Shown: positions 16,268-24,938 of the stretch, in pieces
Layout of the letters: each line of letters starts with the position of its first letter
How positions within the stretch are numbered: the stretch's first letter is position 1
Position numbers and translations under genes: made by a program
DNA from: Luteipulveratus flavus
GTDB taxonomy: Bacteria; Actinomycetota; Actinomycetes; Actinomycetales; Dermatophilaceae
Direction: 5' to 3'
Assembly: GCF_029439465.1 (NCBI RefSeq)
Contig: NZ_JAROAV010000023.1
Coordinates: forward strand, 1 to 64,000
DNA length: 64,000 nt
Notes under the pieces: model-generated
The model's input: the letters and a program-made list of their open reading frames with translations, nothing else
What the model was told of the DNA's origin: nothing
The model's database searches: none

Positions 16268-16288
16268 GATGTATCGCGCCGATATATC
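16268..16288. promoter_or_regulatory. operator-like dyad 1 upstream of padR-ino1
   Basis: GATGTATCG (16268-16276) and CGATATATC (16280-16288) form a 9-3-9 dyad with one mismatch, in an AT-rich patch that stands out from its surroundings. AT-rich dyads of this kind are typical PadR operators, so self-regulation by the adjacent padR is likely but not shown. Confidence 0.55.
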
Positions 16289-16304
16289 CATGCTACGGTT
16301 CGAC

Positions 16305-16325
16305 TGACAAACGCGAAGTTTGTCA
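16305..16325. promoter_or_regulatory. operator-like dyad 2 upstream of padR-ino1
   Basis: TGACAAAC (16305-16312) and GTTTGTCA (16318-16325) form a perfect 8-5-8 dyad 17 bases after dyad 1. Its sequence is unrelated to dyad 1, suggesting a second regulator or an mRNA hairpin in the padR leader. Confidence 0.5.
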
Positions 16326-16391
16326 TCCCGTACGGCCGTCCGCCCGCTGTGGCGCGAATCACCCGGCCGGCCCGCCGCGAGAGGAGCCGTC

Positions 16392-17039
16392 ATGGCAGGG
16401 ACGTCCCGCCGCGCCGCCGTGCTCGAGCTCGCCGTGCTGGGCCTGCTGCACGAGTCGCCGCTGCACGGGTACGAGCTGCGCAAGCAGCTGTCCGGGGTCC
16501 TGGGTGCGTTCCGTGCGGTGTCGTACGGCTCGCTCTACCCCTGCCTGCGCTCGCTGGTGGAGCGGGGCTGGATCACCGAGGTCCACTCCGCCGGCACCGG
16601 CTCGCTGAGCAGTCGCCGCGCGCGGATCACCTACGAGCTGACCGCCGAGGGCAAGGAGCAGTTCCAGACCCTCCTCGGTCACGCCGGTCCGGCCGCGTGG
16701 GAGGACGACACCTTCGACGTCCACTTCGCCTTCTTCGGCCGCGCGTCCTCCGACGTACGGCTGCGCATCCTCGAGGGCCGGCGGTCCCGCCTCGAGGAGC
16801 GCCTGGACGCCGCCCGTGAGGCCAGCCGCGAGCGCCGCGAGCGTCTGGACGCCTACACCGCCGAGCTGCACCGCCACGGCCTGGAGTCGACCGAGCGGGA
16901 GGTGCGCTGGCTCAACGAGCTGATCGAGACCGAGCGCACCGCGTACGGATCGCCCCGGACGTCACCCGCACCCGACGCGGGATCGGCCGGCAGCGCCACT
17001 GACATCTCTACGAGAACCACTGACCAGCAAGGAAACTGA
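16392..17039 (+). CDS. PadR family transcriptional regulator
   Basis: The 215-residue protein has an N-terminal winged helix (about 8-90) with PadR hallmarks: '[20 protein letters not shown]', '[20 protein letters not shown]', '[13 protein letters not shown]', '[16 protein letters not shown]'. A coiled-coil-rich C-terminal half follows ('[20 protein letters not shown]'). PadR proteins are usually repressors released by small ligands. GAGAGGAG upstream fixes the ATG at 16392. It ends ten bases before ino1, and the pair is conserved in actinomycetes (Rv0047c-Rv0046c), so it probably controls inositol synthesis. Confidence 0.92.
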   Translation: MAGTSRRAAVLELAVLGLLHESPLHGYELRKQLSGVLGAFRAVSYGSLYPCLRSLVERGWITEVHSAGTGSLSSRRARITYELTAEGKEQFQTLLGHAGPAAWEDDTFDVHFAFFGRASSDVRLRILEGRRSRLEERLDAAREASRERRERLDAYTAELHRHGLESTEREVRWLNELIETERTAYGSPRTSPAPDAGSAGSATDISTRTTDQQGN

Positions 17040-17049
17040 GGAGAAACCC

Positions 17050-18144
17050 ATGGGAAACGTGCGCGTCGCCATCGTCGGCGTCGGCAACTGCGCGAGCTCG
17101 CTCGTTCAGGGTGTTGAGTACTACAAGGACGCCGACGCGTCCGGCACCGTGCCGGGCCTGATGCACGTCCAGTTCGGTGACTACCACGTCAACGACGTGG
17201 AGTTCGTCGCGGCGTTCGACGTCGACGACAAGAAGGTCGGCAAGGACCTCGCCGAGGCGATCAACTCCTCGGAGAACAACACCATCAAGATCTGCGACGT
17301 CCCCACCACGGGCGTCGAGGTGCAGCGCGGCCACACCCTGGACGGCCTCGGCAAGTACTACCGCCTCACCATCGAGGAGTCGGGCGCCGCGCCGGTCGAC
17401 GTCGTGCAGGCGCTGAAGGACGCGAAGGTCGACGTCCTCGTCTCCTACCTGCCCGTGGGCTCGGAGGAGGCCGACAAGTTCTACGCGCAGTGCGCGATCG
17501 ACGCGGGTGTCGCCTTCGTCAACGCGCTGCCCGTCTTCATCGCCTCCGACCCGGAGTGGGCCAAGAAGTTCGAGGACGCCGGCGTCCCGATCATCGGTGA
17601 CGACATCAAGTCCCAGGTCGGCGCGACCATCACCCACCGCGTGATGGCCAAGCTGTTCGAGGACCGCGGCGTCGTGCTCGACCGCACATACCAGCTGAAC
17701 GTCGGCGGCAACATGGACTTCAAGAACATGCTCGAGCGCGAGCGCCTGGAGTCCAAGAAGGTCTCCAAGACCCAGGCCGTCACGTCCAACCTGACCGGCC
17801 CGCTGGCCGGCGTCGGCGCCGACGACCGCAACGTCCACATCGGCCCGTCGGACTACGTCGCGTGGCTGGACGACCGCAAGTGGGCGTACGTCCGCCTCGA
17901 GGGTCGCGCGTTCGGTGACGTGCCGCTGAACCTGGAGTACAAGCTCGAGGTCTGGGACTCCCCCAACTCGGCCGGCATCATCATCGACGCGATCCGTGCG
18001 GCGAAGATCGCCAAGGACCGCGGCATCGGCGGCGCGCTGCTGTCCGCGTCCTCGTACCTGATGAAGTCCCCGCCGGAGCAGCGCGAGGACACCCTCGGCC
18101 GCGCCAAGCTCGAGGCGTTCATCAAGGGCGACGAGCCCCGCTGA
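17050..18144 (+). CDS. ino1: myo-inositol-1-phosphate synthase
   Basis: The 364-residue enzyme converts glucose-6-phosphate to inositol-1-phosphate with NAD, the first step to phosphatidylinositol and mycothiol. The Rossmann motif '[20 protein letters not shown]' is at the N terminus. Other family blocks include '[20 protein letters not shown]', '[10 protein letters not shown]'-like '[18 protein letters not shown]', '[19 protein letters not shown]', '[13 protein letters not shown]' and '[13 protein letters not shown]'. GAGGAG upstream supports the ATG. It follows padR in one operon and ends at a strong hairpin. Confidence 0.97.
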   Translation: MGNVRVAIVGVGNCASSLVQGVEYYKDADASGTVPGLMHVQFGDYHVNDVEFVAAFDVDDKKVGKDLAEAINSSENNTIKICDVPTTGVEVQRGHTLDGLGKYYRLTIEESGAAPVDVVQALKDAKVDVLVSYLPVGSEEADKFYAQCAIDAGVAFVNALPVFIASDPEWAKKFEDAGVPIIGDDIKSQVGATITHRVMAKLFEDRGVVLDRTYQLNVGGNMDFKNMLERERLESKKVSKTQAVTSNLTGPLAGVGADDRNVHIGPSDYVAWLDDRKWAYVRLEGRAFGDVPLNLEYKLEVWDSPNSAGIIIDAIRAAKIAKDRGIGGALLSASSYLMKSPPEQREDTLGRAKLEAFIKGDEPR

Positions 18145-18171
18145 TCGAGCTCGGCTGACGTCGAGTCGTAC

Positions 18172-18213
18172 GACGAGGCCCGGCTCTCCCTTCGTGGGAG
18201 GCCGGGCCTCGTC
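18172..18213 (+). terminator. hairpin terminator of padR-ino1
   Basis: GACGAGGCCCGGC (18172-18184) pairs perfectly with GCCGGGCCTCGTC (18201-18213), enclosing a second short stem CTCCC/GGGAG. It starts 28 bases after the ino1 stop. A near copy of the whole hairpin lies at 21157-21215. Confidence 0.85.
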
Positions 18214-18218
18214 ATGCC

Positions 18219-18307
18219 GAGTGCGCGTGTCCTGCGCCGATCCGCCGGGTCGAGTGCGCGTGTCCTGCGCCGTTCACGGCGGAACACTCGCAGGACTCGC
18301 GCACTCG
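18219..18307. repeat. REP-like element, copy A
   Basis: CGAGTGCGCGTGTCCTGC occurs as two direct copies (from 18219 and from 18251), followed by an inverted copy ending GACTCGCGCACTCG (18289-18307). The second and third form 19-bp arms with one mismatch. A related palindrome lies at 19395-19453, on the other side of the GH16 gene. Confidence 0.75.
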
Positions 18308-18350
18308 GCCCGGCGGCGGGCGGGGCCGTACGCGTAGGGGCGGGCGGGGG

Positions 18351-19204
18351 TCAGCTGCCACCGGTCACGTGCACGTAGTCGACGACCAGCTGCTGCGGGA
18401 GCTGGGTGCTGCCGTCGGGGTCGCCGGGCCAGTAGCCGCCCACCGCGAGGTTGAGGATCAGGTAGAAGGGGTGCTCGAACACCCACGGGTTGCCGCCGGG
18501 GTCCGCGTCTCGTAGACGTTGCCGTCGACCGACCAGGTGATCTGGTTCGGCGACCAGTCGACCGCGAAGGTGTGGAAGTCGTCGGAGAACGTGCCGCCGG
18601 CCAGGGTGTACGCCGCGCCGAGGCCGCCCGAGCCGGAGTAGCCCGGGCCGTGGATGGTGCCGTGCACGGCGCTGGGCTCGAAGCCGACGTTCTCCATGAC
18701 GTCGATCTCGCCGGACTGTGGCCAGCCGACACTGCCGATGTCCTCCCCCAGCATCCAGAACGCGGGCCACATGCCCTGCCCGCGCGGCAGCTTCATCCGG
18801 GCTTCCACGTGGCCGTGCGTCGTCGTGAACTTCTGCGCGGTGTTCAGCCGGGCCGACGTGTACTCGCAGGAGCCGTACCAGCAGGAGTAGCCGGCGGGGT
18901 TCTCCTTCTTTGCGGTGATGACCAGGTTGCCGTTGCCGTCGAGCGCGGCGTTGTCCGTGCCGCCCGTGTAGTACTGCCGCTCGTGGTTGTCGACGTTGTC
19001 GCCGGTCTGGGACGTCCACCGGGAGCCGTCGACGCCGCTGCCGGCCGGGCCGTCGAAGTCCTCGGTGAAGGTCTGCGCCAACGCAGCGGAGCGCGCGGTG
19101 GTGCTGTCGCGCATGGTCGTTGCGGATGCCGGGAGCCAGGTCGCGCCGGCCAGCAGAGCAGCCGCCGTACCGCCAACGAGGGTGGTGCGTGTGGTCTTTC
19201 GCAT
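18351..19204 (-). pseudogene. GH16 family beta-glucanase, frameshifted
   Basis: The first frame gives a signal peptide ('LVGGTAAALLAGATWLPASA') and a GH16 domain with the catalytic motif 'GEIDVMENVG' (E-x-D-x-x-E) and 'MWPAFWMLGEDIG'. Near 18505, at 'DGNVYETRTP', reading breaks off; the family sequence continues in another frame as 'GGNPWVFEHPFYLILNLAVG' to the normal C-terminal strand 'LPQQLVVDYVHV' at 18351. A short deletion in a GC-rich repeated tract (GCGGACCCCGGCGG) explains the shift. Both halves are otherwise intact, so this is a recent mutation or a sequencing error. An intact enzyme would cut beta-1,3 or mixed-linkage glucans outside the cell. The ATG at 19204 has AGGA upstream. Confidence 0.8.
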
Positions 19205-19587
19205 CGGATCGCCGTCCTGGTAGGTGTTCGGTCGGATATCTCTCCACCGTGGCCACCCGGGCGGCGCATCGGGCTCCCGACGTCCGGCGAGCGAGGCCAA
19301 TTTGTGTCGAGGGCGTACGAACGGTCCGGCGACTCGCGGGCGCCGGCGTGCCCGCGGTGGGCCCCGCGGCGGCCTCGAGGTGCGTTCACTCCGGCCGAGT
19401 GCGCGCGTCCTGCCACTTTCGGACGCCGGAACCCGCACGACGCGCGCGCTCGGCGGCCTGGACGGGGCAGAACGTGGGGCGTCGGTCAGAAATGCGTCAA
19501 GAAGGGCCCGAGATGCGTTGCGGCCTGCCAGTATTCGCGCGGAAGGCGAGTCGGGGTCCGGCAGCCCGGGCGATGTACAGGAGACAG
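19205..19587. other. intergenic region without a gene
   Basis: This 383-base gap lies between the GH16 start and a small rightward gene. It holds REP-like copy B and presumably both promoters. I see no supported gene; open frames here are Arg/Ala/Pro-rich shadows. Confidence 0.6.
19395..19453. repeat. REP-like element, copy B
   Basis: CCGAGTGCGCGCGTCCTGC (19395-19413) and GCACGACGCGCGCGCTCGG (19435-19453) form 19-bp arms with two mismatches around a 21-base loop. The arm sequence matches copy A at 18219-18307. Confidence 0.75.
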
Positions 19588-19917
19588 ATGAAGACCGTTC
19601 GTACGGTGGGCGCAGCGCTGGCGCTCACTGCTCCGTTGGCCGTGCTGGGGATGTCCACGGCGAGCGCCCAGGCGCCGGCGTCCGGGTCGAGCACGGCCTC
19701 GCAGACCGCCACGACGGCGGTCACGGTCCCGATGTCCACCGCCGGCCGGGCGACCGGCGGTGGCACTCGGCCGGTCGAGGCGGCGTCGGGTCCGCCCGTG
19801 CAGACCGACCGGCTCGGCACGGCCCCGTCGACCACCGTGCCCCTGACCGCGGCCGGGACGCTCACCGTCATCGGCGTGGCCGGCATCGTGATCGCCCGTC
19901 GCCGCGCGGACCTCTGA
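19588..19917 (+). CDS. small secreted, C-terminally anchored protein of unknown function
   Basis: The 109-residue protein has a clear signal peptide ('VGAALALTAPLAVLGMSTAS', cleavage near 'ASAQA'), a low-complexity Ser/Thr/Ala/Gly body and a C-terminal hydrophobic segment ('LTVIGVAGIVIA') followed by 'RRRADL'. That end looks like a cell-surface anchor tail without a recognisable LPxTG motif. AGGAGACAG just upstream supports the ATG at 19588. I do not recognise a family. Confidence 0.65.
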   Translation: MKTVRTVGAALALTAPLAVLGMSTASAQAPASGSSTASQTATTAVTVPMSTAGRATGGGTRPVEAASGPPVQTDRLGTAPSTTVPLTAAGTLTVIGVAGIVIARRRADL

Positions 19918-19969
19918 GCCCGACCGCGGTCGGGATGACGGTCGCGTACGCGGCCTCCGGGCCGTTGCG

Positions 19970-20443
19970 TCAGGCGAAGACGCACTCCATCTCGACCTCG
20001 GCCCGCCCGTCGGGCAAGGTGTCTCGAGTGCCGTTCAGCACGAATCCGACTCGCTCGTACAGCGCCCGCGCTCGGTGGTTGTCGTCGATGACGCGCAGCC
20101 GTACGCCGCGCTCACCCTCCGCCCGGGCCCAGCTCAGGACGCGGCCGACGAGGTCGGCGGCCGTCGAGGTGCCGCGCGCCTGTGGTGCCACCCACATCGA
20201 GATGAGCTCGGGAAGGTCGTGCGCGTCCTGGGAGCCGACGCGAACCATCCCGACCGGCTCCTCGCCCTCGAAGGCGAACCACGACGGCTGGGCGCACCAG
20301 TCGCGCCAGGTCTGTTCGGGGTAGGCGGCGGCGTTGGCGTACGTCCCCCCGAACGCGGCGGGCGCGTCCGCCAGCGCGGCCAGCCGTATCGCCCGGTAGG
20401 TCTGCCACTCCCGCCGCTCCAACCGACGGATCCGCGGGCTCAT
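19970..20443 (-). CDS. GNAT family N-acetyltransferase
   Basis: The 157-residue protein has GNAT motif A with the acetyl-CoA loop ('ISMWVAPQARGTSTAADLVG') and motif B ('VRLRVIDDNHRARALYERVG'), then 'FVLNGTRDTLPDGRAEVEME'. The substrate is unknown. Its ATG overlaps the stop of the upstream membrane-protein gene as ATGA, implying translational coupling. Confidence 0.88.
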   Translation of the reverse strand: MSPRIRRLERREWQTYRAIRLAALADAPAAFGGTYANAAAYPEQTWRDWCAQPSWFAFEGEEPVGMVRVGSQDAHDLPELISMWVAPQARGTSTAADLVGRVLSWARAEGERGVRLRVIDDNHRARALYERVGFVLNGTRDTLPDGRAEVEMECVFA

Positions 20444-21114
20444 CGGCCGTCGGCCCAGGCCGCGTGCGTGATGACTGCGAGCATCAGCAGCCCCGCGGCG
20501 ACGGCCACCGCTGCCGCCGCGACCGCTCCGCCGGCCCATCCCCACAGCAGACCGACCACGCCCAGCGTGGCGACGCCACAGCCCAGCCACCTGAACACCG
20601 GGGCGTGGAACGCGGCCGCGAACGGCAGGAAGTGGAGTCCGACGGCCAGGACCACGACAGCCGGCATGAGCTCGGTGCGGTCGAGGGCTGCGAGCAGCGC
20701 GTGGCCCACGACGGTGCCGACCAGCATGCCGGCCACGCAGGCGAGATAGACCAGTCCCGCGAACCGGCTCGGCGGCTCGGGATCGGCGAGCACGCGCGGC
20801 CGGAGCAGGACCGTCCACACCGCGGCCGCGACCAGCACGATCCAGAGCAGGAGGGCGACCGCCGGCCACGCCCCCGGCAGCGAAGAGCGGTTGACGAGGA
20901 CGAACACCGTCGCGCCGGCGCCGCCGATGATGCTGCCCAGAACGCTGGGGTGCATCGGGTCGGCCAGTCCTGCGCGACGCCGGGTCGTCGTCGGTGGGGC
21001 GGTGGTGTCCAACTCCGCTACCTCCTCGTGGCGGGCCGGTCCTGCCACGCCTGCTGTGATGACGTCCAGCGGTCGGTGCCGAGGGGCGCCCGGCGGGATG
21101 GTCGAGGTCATCAT
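20440..21114 (-). CDS. polytopic membrane protein of unknown function
   Basis: The 224-residue protein has a hydrophilic N terminus (about 1-55) and five or six hydrophobic helices, including 'VALLLWIVLVAAAVWTVLL' and 'LVYLACVAGMLVGTVVGHAL'. I do not recognise the family. The start is uncertain between adjacent ATGs at 21114 and 21111; a downstream ATG before the first helix is also possible. It is coupled to the GNAT gene by an ATGA overlap. Confidence 0.65.
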   Translation of the reverse strand: MMTSTIPPGAPRHRPLDVITAGVAGPARHEEVAELDTTAPPTTTRRRAGLADPMHPSVLGSIIGGAGATVFVLVNRSSLPGAWPAVALLLWIVLVAAAVWTVLLRPRVLADPEPPSRFAGLVYLACVAGMLVGTVVGHALLAALDRTELMPAVVVLAVGLHFLPFAAAFHAPVFRWLGCGVATLGVVGLLWGWAGGAVAAAAVAVAAGLLMLAVITHAAWADGR

Positions 21115-21156
21115 GCCCCAGGCCAGGGTCACCACAGCCCGCTGACGACTCTGCAC

Positions 21157-21215
21157 TGACGTCGACTCGTACGAGGCCCGGTTCTCCCGTCATGGGAGTG
21201 CCGGGCCTCGTCGCG
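21157..21215. repeat. terminator-like hairpin, near copy of the ino1 terminator
   Basis: TGACGTCGACTCGTACGAG leads into CGAGGCCCGG, CTCCC, GGGAG and CCGGGCCTCG, matching the ino1 terminator region (about 18157-18213) including about 15 bases upstream of the stem. Here it lies between the starts of two divergent genes, where no transcript is expected to end, so it appears to be a copied element. Confidence 0.65.
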
Positions 21216-21341
21216 TTCTCGGACTGGACGTCGTGCCAGGAGTGAGAGCGTGATGAGGCCGGAGTTAGACCCGCCCGGCACCGTTCCCTCTGCGACGTCC
21301 GGGACCGCCTGGTCCCGCGCACATGTTGGAGGTATCACCAG

Positions 21342-21710
21342 ATGAACGTTGTCCAGCGCTTTGCGGGGGTCGGCGCGGCCGCTCTCATGCTCACCGGTGT
21401 CGGCGCCGTGGCGGCGCCCGGCGCGCACGCGTCGACGGCACCGTCGGCGGTCGTGGCGGGGCCGTGGAACGACGACAACTGCCGGTTCGACTACTCGAAC
21501 CCGACGATCTGGATCAACCACGGCTACCCGGCGAGTGCCGTCAAGCAGGCGCAGTGCCTGCTCAACTACGCCGGCTACAACCTCGCCATCGACGGATCGT
21601 TCGGCACGCGCACCCGGGATGCAGTCATCTCATTCCAGGGTCGACAGCGCATCGACAACAACGGTGTCGTTGGCCCGATCACGTGGGGTCGCCTCTACAG
21701 CTACCAGTGA
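21342..21710 (+). CDS. secreted peptidoglycan-binding domain protein
   Basis: The 122-residue protein has a signal peptide ('FAGVGAAALMLTGVGAVAAP') and one PG_binding_1 domain (about 58-120: 'VKQAQCLLNYAGYNLAIDGS', 'FGTRTRDAVISFQGRQRID', 'NNGVVGPITWGRL'). No catalytic domain is present; two Cys in the mature part may form a disulfide. TTGGAGG lies slightly far upstream. It may be a cell-wall anchor or inhibitor. Confidence 0.85.
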   Translation: MNVVQRFAGVGAAALMLTGVGAVAAPGAHASTAPSAVVAGPWNDDNCRFDYSNPTIWINHGYPASAVKQAQCLLNYAGYNLAIDGSFGTRTRDAVISFQGRQRIDNNGVVGPITWGRLYSYQ

Positions 21711-21724
21711 CCTGGTCCGATCGT

Positions 21725-21758
21725 GCCGGGGTGGTGCTGCAGGGGGCACCATCCCGGC
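21725..21758 (+). terminator. hairpin after the peptidoglycan-binding protein gene
   Basis: GCCGGGGTGGTGC (21725-21737) pairs with GCACCATCCCGGC (21746-21758), with one G-U pair and an eight-base loop, 14 bases after the stop. Confidence 0.7.
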
Positions 21759-21868
21759 GCGGCTGTTGAAGTGACCTGAGTCACGCCGACAACGAGCGCG
21801 CATCGAATCGGCAAAGAGATCGTCTGCGGGGCTGACTCGGTCGGCCGACCCTCGGTACACAGGCAGAC

Positions 21869-24808
21869 GTGCACCTGCAGATCTTGGGGGAAGTCTCAGT
21901 CGTCACCGGCGCTGGCACGACGCGTGTCACCAGCGCACGCCATCAGCTCGTGCTGGCCCGGCTCGTGCTGGCGGACGGTCGGGTCGTGCCAGCCGACGCG
22001 TTGGTCGACGCGCTGTGGGACGACCCGCCGCCCACCGCTCGCCAGCAGCTCTACAACGCGGTGGCACAGCTGCGCCGGGCGCTCGCCGACGCGTCCGACG
22101 CGCTGGTCCGGCGCGGTCCGGGCTACGCACTGTCGCTCCACGGCCACCGCGTCGACCTGCACGACTTCCGCTCGGCCGTCGCGACAGCGCGCGCGGGTGG
22201 CCGCGGCGCCGAGCGGCACCTGCGCGACGGTCTGGCGCTCTGGCGGGGCCGCCCACTCGAGGGCGTGCCCGACCACCTCGCGGAACCGATCCGTCGCCCT
22301 TTGGAGCAGGAGCAGACCGACGCGCGCGAGCTCCTGTGCCGGCTGACGCTGGAGTCGGGCAACCCCGAGGACGCCCTCGCCCAGGCGGGCGAGCTGGTGG
22401 GGGCGTGCCCGTTCCAGGAGTCTGCGCACGAGCTGCGGCTGCGGGCGCTCGCCGCGACCGGGCGGCGTACCCAGGCCCTCCAGGAGTACCTCGCATTCCG
22501 CAACCGGCTGGTCGACGAGCTCGGCGTCGACCCGGGAGCGGCGCTCCAGGCGTTGCACGCCGACCTGCTCGACGGGACGACCGGCGACGTCGGACGGAGC
22601 ACCAGCCTGGTGCCCGTCCCGCAGCAGCTACCGCCGGCCACGGCCGCACTCGTGGGTCGAGACAAGCTGATCGCGGGCATCGCGGACCGCATCGACGAGG
22701 CGGCGGGGTCGCCCGCAGCGGCGACACCGCTCGTGCTGTTCACCGGTCCGGGCGGAGTCGGGAAGACCTCGGTGGCGATCGCTGCGGCGCGTCGCGTCGG
22801 TAGCGGCTTCGCCGACGGCGTGCTCTTCGCCGAGCTGCGAGCCGGCTCCGGACGCCCGACCGACCCGTACGACGTGCACGGGCGGTTCCTGCGCGCGCTC
22901 GGCCACGCCGTCGAGGACGTCCCGGACGACCGCGACGAACGACTCGCGTCGTACCGGTCGGCGCTGGCCGACCGGTCGGTGCTCGTGGTGCTCGACGACG
23001 CAGGAACCGAGGCCCAGGTCCGCGCCCTGCTCCCACCGTCGCCCGCCAGCGCGGTCATCGTCACCTCCAGGGCAAGGCTCGCCGGGCTGGAGGTCACGGC
23101 ACGCGTCCGCGTCCCCACGCTCGAGCCGGACGCGTCCGAGGAGCTGCTCGGACTTCTCAGCCCGCACCGCAGCCCAGCCCTCGTCCGGCTGGCCGAGCTG
23201 TGCGGACACCTCCCGCTCGCGCTCCGGGTGGCCGGCTCGCGGTTGGCGGTCGACGAGCACCTCAGCGTCGACGACCTGATCTCACGGTTGACCCGCGAAC
23301 GAGCGCGGCTGGAGGAGCTCACGGCCGGCGACCTCGACGTCCGCGCGACCATCGCCATCAGCCACGAGGCCGTGCGCCCGCAGGTGCAGCATCTGTTCCG
23401 CTGCCTGGGCGCCGTCGACTACGAGAGCTGGCCCGACTGGGTCGCCGACCTCGTCGTCACGAACGGTGCGTCGCTCGGTGAGCTCGTCGACGTCCATCTC
23501 GTGGAGGATCTCGGCCTGGACGCCGCGGGCCAGCGGCGCTTCCGGATGCACGACCTGGTGCGAGACTTCGCGCGCTCACTGGCATCCGAGGCGCCGGCGC
23601 CCGTCGCGCAAGCGCAGTGGTGCGTGCTCCTCGACACCTGGCACGACCGCGCCGAGGCGGCCGTCGGCGACCTCACCGGCTCAGCCGGCCCCACCTCCTC
23701 CGACGGGCTGGAAGCATCGGACTGGCTCGAGACCGAGCGCGCGAACCTGTGCGCCGCCGTCGACCAGGCGGCCGCTGCGGGTCTACCCGACCTGTGCGGT
23801 CGCCTCGCCCTGACGATCTGCGAGTTCTTCATGACGCGGGGGTACGACGACGACCGCGAACGAGCGCTGCGGGCCGCGCTGGGGTCGGTGGGGACCGGGA
23901 GCCACCCCGAGCTGCGGTCCGATCTCCTGCGCGCGCTGTTCGCCACACTCGCCCAGCAGGGGCGCCTGGATGAGCTCGACGAGGTGGCGGAGGCGAACCT
24001 GGCGACCACGAGTGACCTCCCTGCGTCCGACCGTGCGGTCCGGGCCATCTTCCAGAGCGCCTGGCTTGCCGAGACGACGTACGCGCTCCCGCGGGCCGCG
24101 CGGCTGTACGAACGTGCGGCCGACCTGGCTCGCTCCATCGGTAGTGCCGAGGGGGTGGCCTCGGCGCAGGGCAATCTCGGGAGCGTCCATCTGCGTGCGG
24201 GCGACTGGGACGTCGCCCTGCCCCTGCTCGTCGAAGGTGTGCAGCACGAACGAGCCGGCGACCGGCCACGCCATCTCGCCATCCGCCTCGCGCTGCTCGG
24301 CGAGTGCCGCCTCTGGCTCGGGGACGCGCACGCCGCACGCGCCCACTTCGACGAGGCGCGCGACATCACCTGGACGATCTCGGACCAGGTCGGTGAGGCG
24401 TTGTGCCAGATCCATCTCGCCACTGTGCACCTGCACCTCGGCGAGCTGGCCGATGCGATCCGCCTGCTGCAGCCGGCCAGGGCCGCGGCGATGGAGCACA
24501 CCGGGTTCCAGGGAGACCTGCTGGCCTGGGAGACCAGCGTCGACCTGTCGATCATCCAGCGGCGTTGGGATCACGCCGAGCGGGAGATCGCCCAGGTACT
24601 CGACGGGATGCAGGGCGATCCTCACCGGGGTATCGAGCTCGCCCGGTTCGCAGCGCGGTCCGCCGTCGTGCAGGACGCGCTGAACCGTCCCCGGGAGGCA
24701 GCGACTCAGCGCGAGTGCTGTGTGAGGCACCTACGCGCGCTCGACCTCCCCGCTCGTTGCCTCCGGCTTCCCCCGCAGATGGCCGGCGTCGCAGCGAGCC
24801 TCGACTGA
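21869..24808 (+). CDS. AfsR/SARP family regulator (BTAD, NB-ARC, TPR)
   Basis: The 979-residue protein has a SARP winged helix (about 1-90: 'MHLQILGEVSVVTGAGTTRV', 'ALVDALWDDPPPTARQQLYN'), a bacterial transcriptional activator domain (about 95-240: 'HELRLRALAATGRRTQALQE'), an NB-ARC ATPase (about 265-550, Walker A 'GPGGVGKTS' near 291) and TPR-like repeats (about 650-970). This is the AfsR layout: an ATP-dependent activator sensing through its TPR end. No antibiotic cluster is nearby, so the target is unknown. The start is GTG with a weak ribosome binding site. Confidence 0.9.
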   Translation: MHLQILGEVSVVTGAGTTRVTSARHQLVLARLVLADGRVVPADALVDALWDDPPPTARQQLYNAVAQLRRALADASDALVRRGPGYALSLHGHRVDLHDFRSAVATARAGGRGAERHLRDGLALWRGRPLEGVPDHLAEPIRRPLEQEQTDARELLCRLTLESGNPEDALAQAGELVGACPFQESAHELRLRALAATGRRTQALQEYLAFRNRLVDELGVDPGAALQALHADLLDGTTGDVGRSTSLVPVPQQLPPATAALVGRDKLIAGIADRIDEAAGSPAAATPLVLFTGPGGVGKTSVAIAAARRVGSGFADGVLFAELRAGSGRPTDPYDVHGRFLRALGHAVEDVPDDRDERLASYRSALADRSVLVVLDDAGTEAQVRALLPPSPASAVIVTSRARLAGLEVTARVRVPTLEPDASEELLGLLSPHRSPALVRLAELCGHLPLALRVAGSRLAVDEHLSVDDLISRLTRERARLEELTAGDLDVRATIAISHEAVRPQVQHLFRCLGAVDYESWPDWVADLVVTNGASLGELVDVHLVEDLGLDAAGQRRFRMHDLVRDFARSLASEAPAPVAQAQWCVLLDTWHDRAEAAVGDLTGSAGPTSSDGLEASDWLETERANLCAAVDQAAAAGLPDLCGRLALTICEFFMTRGYDDDRERALRAALGSVGTGSHPELRSDLLRALFATLAQQGRLDELDEVAEANLATTSDLPASDRAVRAIFQSAWLAETTYALPRAARLYERAADLARSIGSAEGVASAQGNLGSVHLRAGDWDVALPLLVEGVQHERAGDRPRHLAIRLALLGECRLWLGDAHAARAHFDEARDITWTISDQVGEALCQIHLATVHLHLGELADAIRLLQPARAAAMEHTGFQGDLLAWETSVDLSIIQRRWDHAEREIAQVLDGMQGDPHRGIELARFAARSAVVQDALNRPREAATQRECCVRHLRALDLPARCLRLPPQMAGVAASLD

Positions 24809-24938
24809 TCCGCGGGTCCAGGCCATCGGACGGGACGGGTGAGCCGGCCTGGCGACACCGATCCGGGATGACACGGATCTTGTCCCGTGCCCGCTGTACT
24901 ACGCGCGCGTAACCGGGTGCGGAAGGCAGGATGAGCTC

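Noticed and set aside
18219-18307. Possible CRISPR array because of direct repeats
   Set aside because: Only two direct copies with one short spacer, plus an inverted copy; no cas genes. It is a palindromic repeat.
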